Notes under the pieces: generated by a model
Seen by the model: the letters and a program-made list of their open reading frames with translations, nothing else
Databases searched by the model: none
Told to the model about the DNA's origin: nothing
Part shown: positions 6,195 to 12,478 of the stretch, in pieces
Layout of the letters: every line of letters starts with the position of its first letter
How positions within the stretch are numbered: position 1 is the stretch's first letter
NCBI GenBank assembly: GCA_028284155.1
Contig: JANQSF010000134.1
Coordinates: 286,619-350,618, forward strand
Length of the DNA: 64,000 bases
Direction of reading: 5' to 3'
From: Phycisphaeraceae bacterium
GTDB lineage: Bacteria; Planctomycetota; Phycisphaerae; Phycisphaerales; Phycisphaeraceae
Position numbers and translations under genes: made by a program

Positions 6195-7481
6195 CTATGG
6201 CTCATTGACGGGTTGCGTTTCCGTGGCGTCGTTTCGCGGGCGCAGGCTGATGTATGTGCCGAGGCCGAGCAGCGCGAACGCCGCTACCACGGCTGTCACG
6301 CCCCATTGCAGGACGTTCTTTGGCATCGCCGCGTGGGCGTTTTTCCAGATCGTCGGCAGGTCGTGGCCGGCCGCGGCGGCGGTCAGCCAGATGACCGACC
6401 AGGTGGGCAGCCAGTAGCCACGACGGGACGCGAAGGCGGCGAGCATCAACGCGGCCGCGCCGATCAGTGTGATGCGCAACGGCGTGATCCAGATCGGGAA
6501 CGACGGCGTGCCGACATCCGTGATCAACCCGTCGGTGAACGGCATGGACATGGCCAACGCGAGAAGTGACGAACAGACCAGCACACACACGGCCCAACCC
6601 TTTGACACGGCAATCCGCGACCAACGGAAGAACCACCACGCAAATGACAAGGCCAGCGGCGCGACGAACGGGAGCGTCAAGGGGACGTCGAATACGAAGT
6701 GACCGCTGACCAAATGCAGCACCATCGACGCGGCGGGCCCCGCGAAGAAGGCCACGCGTAGCACACGTCGAAGCACGCGGGCCCACATGCGGGCGAACGG
6801 TCGCGACATGCCTGGCTGAAGCGGGACGTTTTCGTCCTCGGCCGGTCGCACCCTTCGCCAGAGACGTGGCCCAGCCAAACCCGCTAACAGCGCGGCGACG
6901 CACCACCAGCCGACGTAAAGAATCCATTCGGACAGGATGCCGCCCGGTGCGCAGTATCGAAACGCGACCGGCAGCCAGACCGCGGCGACGATCGAGGCGG
7001 CGATGAGCCACCAGCCGGCCCGTGTGATGCCCAACCGTCCGACGCGGCCGACGACGGCGAGCTTGATGACCGCCAACGGCGTGGCGACGCTGGCGAGCAC
7101 GGCGCCGACAGGCAGCGAGTGCGTGACGCACTCCTGATAGAGAAACGCCAGGTCGACAATGAGCAGGACTTCGAGCACGAGCAGGTAACCCGCGTCGCGC
7201 ATCATCCCCTTCTTCCGCCAAAGGTACAGGCCGAGCGTGATCACCAACGCTTCATAAACGTTCAGCACGACGAGCAAAGCTGTCAGTTTGATCAACGGCT
7301 CGCGGTCCTGATGCGTCGCGTAGGCGATGAGGAAACAACCTGCCAACATGCACAACCCACTTAACAGGTGGAACGGGTTGTGGTCGTTGATCCACGCCCG
7401 CCAGGTCGGCCGACGGAAGAACGCGTCGCGGAGTGTGGGCGGTTGATCGGCGTGGGGACGGTCGGCGGCGGGCGTTTCCAT
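6195..7481 (-). CDS. Polytopic membrane protein of unknown function
   Basis: A 428-residue protein with about eleven hydrophobic segments between residues ~40 and ~410 and charged loops between them (for example around 205-225). No catalytic motif is apparent and I do not recognise the family. The N-terminal ~35 residues are polar and rich in Pro, Asp and Arg, so there is no signal peptide. It lies on the strand opposite to the tRNA genes, between tRNA-Trp and tRNA-Gly. Base composition is like the rest of the chromosome rather than the HEPN-like gene. Confidence 0.75.
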   Translation of the reverse strand: METPAADRPHADQPPTLRDAFFRRPTWRAWINDHNPFHLLSGLCMLAGCFLIAYATHQDREPLIKLTALLVVLNVYEALVITLGLYLWRKKGMMRDAGYLLVLEVLLIVDLAFLYQECVTHSLPVGAVLASVATPLAVIKLAVVGRVGRLGITRAGWWLIAASIVAAVWLPVAFRYCAPGGILSEWILYVGWWCVAALLAGLAGPRLWRRVRPAEDENVPLQPGMSRPFARMWARVLRRVLRVAFFAGPAASMVLHLVSGHFVFDVPLTLPFVAPLALSFAWWFFRWSRIAVSKGWAVCVLVCSSLLALAMSMPFTDGLITDVGTPSFPIWITPLRITLIGAAALMLAAFASRRGYWLPTWSVIWLTAAAAGHDLPTIWKNAHAAMPKNVLQWGVTAVVAAFALLGLGTYISLRPRNDATETQPVNEP

Positions 7482-8023
7482 GGGCTTCTCCAGGTCCGGG
7501 TGCGGTAAGAACGAACCACAAGCGCCGGGCGTGTCTCACGTCCTGACCGCACGAACACGTTGTGCTTGGCCAAGCGAGACGACACACCCATCGCGCGGCC
7601 GAACTACGCGTTCGGCTGGCAGGGTCGCGGGCATGCACCCGACCTGGGATGAAGGAAGGATCAGATAGCGGTTGGCTGTGGAGGTCGGCTGCGCACCGCA
7701 GGTCAAGTTGTCAGGCGGGCCGCGGATGCAAACACATGTGCGCGGCACGCCTGGGCCGACGATCGCCCTCTAACCAAGTGACAGACAAGGCCGGCTGCTA
7801 GCAAGTACGGCCGAGCAGGTCGTTTGGTTCGTCACGCATGAACACGCAACGCGACCTACTTCGGGAGGGCGAGGCTCCGTCCGAGCCGTGGCGAAGTCTG
7901 TGCGACCAACTCGCCCCGCGGCTCGGACGGAGCCTCGCCCTCCCCATGTATCAAAGCCAAATACGTTCCAAGCCGGGGTGTCGCCCGTCCGCGTGGGCGG
8001 GCGGCATTCCATTTACCAACACT
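7482..8023. other. Gene-free spacer with a 24-bp palindrome
   Basis: No supported gene. Bases 7863-7886 are exactly complementary to 7921-7944, forming a large hairpin of GGAGGGCGAGGCTCC-type sequence, a kind of intergenic repeat that is common in planctomycete genomes. The rest, including 7500-7830, shows nothing I can name, and I found no tRNA in it. Confidence 0.6.
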
Positions 8024-8095
8024 GCGGCAGTCGCTCAATTGGCAGAGCACCGCCCCGCCACGGCGGAGGTGCAGGTTCGAGTCCTGCCTGTCGCA
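8024..8095 (+). tRNA. tRNA-Gly (GCC), C33
   Basis: Acceptor GCGGCAG/CTGTCGC, anticodon stem CCGCC/GGCGG with loop CCGCCAC, so base 33 is C. T-loop TTCGAGT, discriminator A. Confidence 0.88.
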
Positions 8096-8138
8096 TTGCC
8101 TTGCTCACTCAAAACCAACCTCACCGAAAGGACATGCC

Positions 8139-8237
8139 ATGACTGTTAGCCAACCCCTCACTGCACCCTCGTGCCCGTCGGCCCGCACCGGAGCGGACCT
8201 GGTGGGCGACTGTTCGATTGACATCGATTCGAGTTGA
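8139..8237 (+). CDS. Small ORF (32 codons) upstream of 8251 gene
   Basis: An ATG at 8139 follows a GAAAGGACATGCC ribosome-binding stretch and opens a 32-codon frame ending TGA at 8235-8237, 13 bases before the next gene. The product is not recognised. The good ribosome-binding site and tight spacing suggest a leader peptide or a small protein co-translated with the next gene. Confidence 0.5.
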   Translation: MTVSQPLTAPSCPSARTGADLVGDCSIDIDSS

Positions 8238-8250
8238 CAAGGAGTCCACC

Positions 8251-9063
8251 ATGGACAAAGGACTACTCAAGTCCGAGTTTGAGCGGATCGGGTCGCGCAT
8301 CGAGATCAACAATTCGAGACGTCGGACCCGTCGCCGTGATCTATTCAGCCTCGACGTCGTGCATGACAAGGATGGAGAGCTATTCAGCCTTCGTTCGAGA
8401 GTCACGACGATCCAACACTGGCGTGTACTTGACAGCCGACCGGACATGAAGCACCTGCTGCTGGGCATCCAGGTACATTCGTTCGGGTTCATCGACTCGT
8501 ACAAGTACCTTTGCGGCCGTGATGAACGGCACTGGTTTGTCGCGGCGATCCCGCCCCACCCTTCGTCGCAAACGGTGGCGGAGGCGATGGAGGCCTTAAA
8601 GCCGCCGGTCGTGCTCGATGCACAGTTCGCAGCCGGCATTCGTCCTTTCGAGCGACTACGCCGCCGCAACGCCGCGTACATCCGTCAGGGCGAATGGTTC
8701 TTTGTACCAAGACCTGATGATCACTACAGCCAGCGACAAGTCCGCAAGGACGAGCCGCTGAGCCGCGGAAACGGCAGCAAACCACACGTTGTTGAAGAAG
8801 CTGTACGTTTCGGTGGCGAGGTGGTGTTCGTGAGCGATGCCGTACCGACAGGTCTGACCGGCCGCGAATTGGCTGACTGGTGCCGAGTTCACCCGCACCG
8901 CCGCGTCGAATGGCGCGAAATGCGTCGCGGTGCCAAGGTCCTGGTCCGCGGTCGAGTTTGGCATCCCGACCACGAGACGATCACGCTCAATGGATGGCAC
9001 GAGGTCGCCATGAACCGGGAAAGTGAAGCCCCGGCCATGCGTCACGTCGTGTTCCTCGACTGA
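8251..9063 (+). CDS. Unknown 270-residue protein of tRNA array
   Basis: The ATG at 8251 is chosen because AAGGAG stands nine bases upstream. The protein is soluble and basic. Its middle holds a YIRQGEWFFVPRP segment (residues ~143-155), followed by GSKPHVVEEA and, near the C-terminus, VLVRGRVWHPDHETITLNGWH. Conserved-looking His, Trp and Asp residues suggest an enzyme or nucleic-acid binding protein, but I cannot name the function. It follows tRNA-Gly and a 32-codon ORF and ends before a strong terminator, so it forms a transcription unit with the tRNA cluster. Confidence 0.8.
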   Translation: MDKGLLKSEFERIGSRIEINNSRRRTRRRDLFSLDVVHDKDGELFSLRSRVTTIQHWRVLDSRPDMKHLLLGIQVHSFGFIDSYKYLCGRDERHWFVAAIPPHPSSQTVAEAMEALKPPVVLDAQFAAGIRPFERLRRRNAAYIRQGEWFFVPRPDDHYSQRQVRKDEPLSRGNGSKPHVVEEAVRFGGEVVFVSDAVPTGLTGRELADWCRVHPHRRVEWREMRRGAKVLVRGRVWHPDHETITLNGWHEVAMNRESEAPAMRHVVFLD

Positions 9064-9072
9064 TCTCCCCTG

Positions 9073-9099
9073 GGCCGGGCGGCCTCGTGCCGCCCGGCC
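9073..9099 (+). terminator. Rho-independent terminator
   Basis: A perfect 11-bp GC-rich stem (9073-9083 with 9089-9099), a five-base loop and a following TTCTCTTCT tract, ten bases after the stop of the 8251 gene. Confidence 0.85.
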
Positions 9100-9145
9100 T
9101 TCTCTTCTGACTTGTTTCGTGAGCCATTGAGAGTACGCAGCGCGG

Positions 9146-9421
9146 TCACGGCTGATCGTCCCGCCCCTTGAACCAATCAGCATTGATCTCGATAAAGTGC
9201 CTCTTGTCCTGCGGCAACTCGTCGTCCAGAAAGATCGCATCGACCGGGCATTCCGACGGGCACAGGCCGCAGTCGATGCACTCGTCGGGGTTGATATACA
9301 ACTGGTCGGCCGCGTCGAAACCCGGCTCCGATCCGGTGGGATGGATGCAGTCCATGGGGCAGACTTCGACGCAGGCCGTGTCCTTGCAACCGACGCACGA
9401 ATCGATAATGACGTGAGCCAT
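9146..9421 (-). CDS. fdxA: 7Fe ferredoxin
   Basis: A 91-residue ferredoxin. The first motif is CVGCKDTACVEVCP and the second CIDCGLCPSECP, the arrangement of [3Fe-4S][4Fe-4S] ferredoxins of the FdxA type. It carries low-potential electrons in the cytoplasm. The ATG at 9421 is preferred over a GTG nine bases upstream because AGGAGTG lies eight bases before it. It is convergent with the 8251 gene and follows the sigma-factor gene on the same strand with a 64-base gap. Confidence 0.93.
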   Translation of the reverse strand: MAHVIIDSCVGCKDTACVEVCPMDCIHPTGSEPGFDAADQLYINPDECIDCGLCPSECPVDAIFLDDELPQDKRHFIEINADWFKGRDDQP

Positions 9422-9485
9422 TGGGTTCACTCCTGTTTGAATGCTTGTTGATGGAGCGGCGACGGACAGGCCGCCACGGATCGAC

Positions 9486-10043
9486 TCAGTTGCTCAGCCG
9501 GCGGCGCAGTTGTTCGCGGATGCGCAGGAGCCCGACGCGGACGGCCGACGGCTTGATGCCGAAGATCTCGCCGATTTCGGTGGCTGTCATGCCCTCGGCG
9601 TAACGCATCTCGAGGATGCGTCGTGACACGAGCGGGAGGCTTGCCACAGCGTCGGCCAACCGTTGAAGCGACTCGTGCTTGTCGTACGCCTCACCGATCG
9701 ACGGGCTGTTATCCGTCAACGCCGCCACGGCCCAACCGAGTTCGGTCTGACGCTTGCGTCGTTCGCGGAAGTGCTCCTGCACGACTCGGCGTGCGATGCC
9801 GCGCAGGAACGGCCCGGGGCTGTCCGGGTCGCGGATGCGGTCTGCTCGGGCGATGGCGCGTGTGAAGACTTCCTGCGACAGGTCGTCGACGGCCTGGGTA
9901 TCGCGAGACAGCGCCGCGACATACGCGCGGACCATGCGTTCGTTTTCCGGCGTGGCGATGGACAACGTCACCCGACTCCGCAGGCTGAGCGTCGGCTGGG
10001 CAGGCAAGGAACATGTTCGAACGGCGACGGCGGCAACCATCAT
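9486..10043 (-). CDS. ECF-type RNA polymerase sigma factor
   Basis: About 185 residues. Region 2 is seen in DDLSQEVFTRAIARADR and region 4 near the C-terminus in LEMRYAEGMTATEIGEIFG followed by a basic recognition helix. It would direct RNA polymerase to a small regulon. Two adjacent ATGs (10043 and 10040) follow AGGAG; either could start. No anti-sigma gene is adjacent, so how it is controlled is unknown. The next gene downstream on the strand is the ferredoxin. Confidence 0.88.
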   Translation of the reverse strand: MMVAAVAVRTCSLPAQPTLSLRSRVTLSIATPENERMVRAYVAALSRDTQAVDDLSQEVFTRAIARADRIRDPDSPGPFLRGIARRVVQEHFRERRKRQTELGWAVAALTDNSPSIGEAYDKHESLQRLADAVASLPLVSRRILEMRYAEGMTATEIGEIFGIKPSAVRVGLLRIREQLRRRLSN

Positions 10044-10154
10044 ACGACTCCTGTCTGGTCATATAGAGGATGGCGCAACCCGCCGGGGTGTTACAAGAAA
10101 ACTCGAACAAATGAAACGACCACGTCGCCCGTCGCTCTGGCGTGCGACTCCGCT

Positions 10155-10229
10155 TGGCTCGTAGTTTCTGTCGGTAGAAATACCGGGCTTTGAACCCGGT
10201 GTCCGCAGGTTCGACTCCTGCCGAGCCAG
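10155..10229 (+). tRNA. tRNA-Gln (TTG)
   Basis: Acceptor TGGCTCG/CGAGCCA, anticodon stem CCGGG/CCCGG with loop CTTTGAA, T-arm GCAGG-TTCGACT-CCTGC, discriminator G. The U1-A72 end and G73 fit glutamine identity. The D-arm GTTTC..GAAA is unusually AT-rich. Confidence 0.9.
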
Positions 10230-10274
10230 CTTGCAATTCACATCGATCCGCTCTTCGCCTCAAAAGACCCACTT

Positions 10275-10346
10275 GGCCGGGTGCCCGAAAGGCCAGGGGC
10301 CTGATTGCAACTCAGGCGTATGCAGGTTCGAGTCCTGTCCCGGTCT
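10275..10346 (+). tRNA. tRNA-Cys (GCA)
   Basis: Acceptor GGCCGGG/CCCGGTC, anticodon stem CCTGA/TCAGG with loop TTGCAAC, T-loop TTCGAGT, discriminator T, the cysteine identity base. Confidence 0.93.
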
Positions 10347-10352
10347 TTTGCA

Positions 10353-10461
10353 GGAGCGGTCAGCGACTAGCGGTTAGCGGTCAGCCAGAGAGCAGACGTT
10401 CGGGCGTCGACTCTGAAGCTGAACGCTGACGGCTAACAGCTCATGGCTGAAAGCTGACGGC
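10353..10461. repeat. Heptad-type inverted repeat spacer (copy d)
   Basis: Spacer between tRNA-Cys and tRNA-Ser made of AGCGGTCAGC/AGCGGTTAGC units and complementary GCTGACGGCT/GCTAACAGCT units, with the shared centre CAGCCAGAGAGCAGACGT. Confidence 0.75.
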
Positions 10462-10468
10462 TTGATTT

Positions 10469-10560
10469 GGAAGGTGAACCGACCGTTGGGGTCGGCCGCG
10501 GCTGCTAACCGCGTGGTCCGACCTGACCGGCCGGATGTGGATCGTGTCCACCGCCTTCCG
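10469..10560 (+). tRNA. tRNA-Ser (GCT), odd T-loop
   Basis: Acceptor GGAAGGT/GCCTTCC, anticodon stem CGCGG/CCGCG with loop CTGCTAA, long class II variable arm (~10512-10535), discriminator G. The T-loop reads ATCGTGT, so T54 is replaced, and base 8 is G. Confidence 0.87.
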
Positions 10561-10569
10561 CTTGATAAG

Positions 10570-10658
10570 GAGCTTTCAGCGATTAGCTGTCAGCGGTCAG
10601 CCAGAGAAGAGACGAACGGGCGTCAACTCTGAAGCTGAAAGTTAGTAGCTAATGGCTT
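10570..10658. repeat. Heptad-type inverted repeat spacer (copy e)
   Basis: Related to copy d, including the centre CAGCCAGAGAAGAGACG and a CGTCAACTCTGAAGCTGA stretch shared with 10353-10461. Confidence 0.72.
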
Positions 10659-10663
10659 GTTCA

Positions 10664-10749
10664 GGAAGGTGACGTCGCCGGTGGGTGCGGCCCCCGTCTC
10701 GAAAACGGGTGGGGTTTCACGGCCTGGGGTTCGAGTCCTCCGCCTTCCG
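10664..10749 (+). tRNA. tRNA-Ser (CGA)
   Basis: The same acceptor (GGAAGGT/GCCTTCC) as the preceding tRNA-Ser. Anticodon stem CCCGT/ACGGG with loop CTCGAAA, class II variable arm, T-loop TTCGAGT, discriminator G. Confidence 0.92.
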
Positions 10750-10753
10750 TTTG

Positions 10754-10859
10754 ATTTGAAGCTGTTAGCGATTAGCGATCGGCGGTTAGCCAGAGAAGAG
10801 GCGTACGGGCGTCGACTCAATGCTGACCGCTAACAGCTAGTAGCTGACAGCTAACAACT
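10754..10859. repeat. Heptad-type inverted repeat spacer (copy f)
   Basis: Spacer between tRNA-Ser (CGA) and tRNA-Tyr with GTTAGCGATTAGCGATCGGC units on the left, a CAGAGAAGAGGCGTACGGGC centre as in copies d and e, and GCTGACCGCTAACAGCT units on the right. Confidence 0.74.
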
Positions 10860-10943
10860 GAGGTAGCTGGGCATTGGCGGGCCCACCTGGTTGTAACCCA
10901 GACGCCTTTCGGGGCCATGGCGGTTCGACTCCGTCCTGCCTCA
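10860..10943 (+). tRNA. tRNA-Tyr (GTA), C8
   Basis: Acceptor GAGGTAG/CTGCCTC, anticodon loop TTGTAAC, class II variable arm (~10902-10917), T-arm GGCGG-TTCGACT-CCGTC, discriminator A. Base 8 appears as C, and the anticodon stem CCTGG/CCAGA has an outer mismatch. Confidence 0.88.
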
Positions 10944-10978
10944 TTGGGAAATGTGACTCTTGTAAGGAGTGTGACACG

Positions 10979-11284
10979 ATGCAGACGCAACTCAACGGCA
11001 ACCTGACGATCGGCGACCTGGTCGCGCGCTACGGCGTGGCGCCGCAATCGCTGCGCAACTGGGAAGCGCAGGGCGATATCCCGCCCGCGCAGCGCACGCC
11101 CGGTGGCCACCGGCGTTACTCGCAAGAGCACGTCGATGCGCTGGACCGCCTGTTCGGTATGCAGTCTGTGCCGTGGGAGCCCACGCGCCACAGCATCCTT
11201 CCCACCGAGGGGCCGTTGGATGTGAATGAGCGCCGTGAAACCGTTCTGAATCGGCAGGCGGGCGACTTGGCAGCCATTCTCTGA
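10979..11284 (+). CDS. MerR/excisionase-like DNA-binding protein
   Basis: A 101-residue protein. The ATG at 10979 follows TAAGGAG by nine bases. Residues ~9-45 carry a MerR-type winged helix: LVARYGVAPQSLRNWEAQGDI then RTPGGHRRYS. There is no long effector domain, as in BldC-like or excisionase-like regulators. Its stop codon (11282-11284) immediately precedes the ATG of the RNA ligase gene, so the two are translationally coupled and the protein probably controls the ligase and perhaps the tRNA array. It begins 35 bases after tRNA-Tyr. Confidence 0.82.
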   Translation: MQTQLNGNLTIGDLVARYGVAPQSLRNWEAQGDIPPAQRTPGGHRRYSQEHVDALDRLFGMQSVPWEPTRHSILPTEGPLDVNERRETVLNRQAGDLAAIL

Positions 11285-12040
11285 ATGACCCAGGCGGCCT
11301 GCTGCGACGGATGGACTGTTATGCGCGAACGCAAGCCACTAGGACGCAAAGCTTACGGCTCGATCGGCCATATGCCCGGCAGCCGTCGTGGCCCGGGTGA
11401 TCATGGTGTGCATGACGGGCAGGGCGCGATCTGCACCGTCAAGCCGCGTGATCGGCATGACACCGTGATTGTCCAGGAGAAGCTCGACGGCAGCAACGTC
11501 GCGGTGGCTCGTGTTGATGGTCGGCTAGTTGCACTGAACCGTGCGGGTTACGTCTGCTGGTCGTCCCGTCGGGCACAGCACCACATGTTCGCACATTGGT
11601 TGTTTCGCAACGAGTCGTCGTTCGACTGGCTTGATGAAGGATGGCGCGTGTGCGGCGAGTGGCTCGCTCAGGCTCACGGAACCCGGTACGACCTGGTCGG
11701 CCTGCGGCTGCCTCCCTTCGTCGCGTTCGATCTGATGAGCGGTACCCGTCGTGCTCCGCTGGCTGAGTTCGAGTCGACAGTCAAGGGCATACCGCGCGCA
11801 CGCGTCATCCATGTCGGCGGTGCGTTGCCGATCGATGACGCGATGGCGATGCTTGGCGACAAGGGACAGTACGGCGCACTAGATCAAGTCGAAGGTGCCG
11901 TGTGGCGCGTCGAGCGTCGCGGCGAGGTCGACTTCCTGGCGAAGTACGTTCGGCCTGACAAGGTGGACGGCTCCTACCTGCCCGAGTTGACGGGGAAACC
12001 GCCCGTTTGGAACTGGACGCCATTAGATCTGTCAACGTAG
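11285..12040 (+). CDS. RNA ligase family protein
   Basis: A 251-residue nucleotidyltransferase-fold protein. Motif I is KLDGSN with Lys66 as predicted AMP-accepting nucleophile; motif III is GEWL (Glu125); IIIa is FDL (148-150); motif IV is EGAVW (from Glu203); motif V is FLAK (Lys220). This set is that of ATP-dependent RNA ligases of the Rnl2-like fold, which seal breaks in RNA, often nicked tRNA anticodon loops. The ATG at 11285 directly abuts the stop of the MerR-like gene; an alternative ATG lies at 11321. The C-terminus is short, so there is no obvious second domain. No polynucleotide kinase/phosphatase gene is nearby. Which RNA it repairs is inference from the tRNA array beside it. Confidence 0.88.
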   Translation: MTQAACCDGWTVMRERKPLGRKAYGSIGHMPGSRRGPGDHGVHDGQGAICTVKPRDRHDTVIVQEKLDGSNVAVARVDGRLVALNRAGYVCWSSRRAQHHMFAHWLFRNESSFDWLDEGWRVCGEWLAQAHGTRYDLVGLRLPPFVAFDLMSGTRRAPLAEFESTVKGIPRARVIHVGGALPIDDAMAMLGDKGQYGALDQVEGAVWRVERRGEVDFLAKYVRPDKVDGSYLPELTGKPPVWNWTPLDLST

Positions 12041-12176
12041 CCGTATCCAGGCTGGCCCGGCCGTGGCGGGCGCGCACTTCGTGTGACCCCGCCACGCCGG
12101 GCTGCGCCCGCGTTGAGTCGGCGTGCGCCGGCCGACGGCGCATCGGCTAGACTCTCCGCGCAGGCTCGCCCCGCTC

Positions 12177-12262
12177 GGCCCAGTGGCGGAATTGGCAGAC
12201 GCGACGGACTTAAAATCCGTTCCATGGCGACATGGGTGTGGGTTCGAGTCCCACCTGGGCCA
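12177..12262 (+). tRNA. tRNA-Leu (TAA), canonical class II
   Basis: Acceptor GGCCCAG/CTGGGCC, D-arm GGCGGAATTGGCAGACGC as in ordinary bacterial tRNA-Leu, anticodon stem ACGGA/TCCGT with loop CTTAAAA, long variable arm, T-arm GTGGG-TTCGAGT-CCCAC, discriminator A. It is the most regular Leu tRNA here and may be the chromosome's own gene; it marks the right end of the tRNA region. Confidence 0.95.
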
Positions 12263-12478
12263 TTGGCCGATGCATTGCGTCATAGTCGACCGGGCGGTCC
12301 AAGTCGAGATACTCGATCGGCCTGCCCAATGACGGCGTGCAATGCGAGGGACACCCAGCGATTGCCGTCGCCGCCAGCGAATGCAAAGCATGTCTATTCA
12401 GAACTTTATGACTCATTAGCAGTTGGGCGCCTGTCCAAGTAGAATAGACACCGACGGGTGGGACATGGAGTGAGCACA

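Noticed and set aside
1580..10859. Possible CRISPR array in the repeated spacers
   Set aside because: The repeats are degenerate, palindromic and of variable length, with tRNA genes between them, not regular direct repeats with unique spacers; no cas gene is present.
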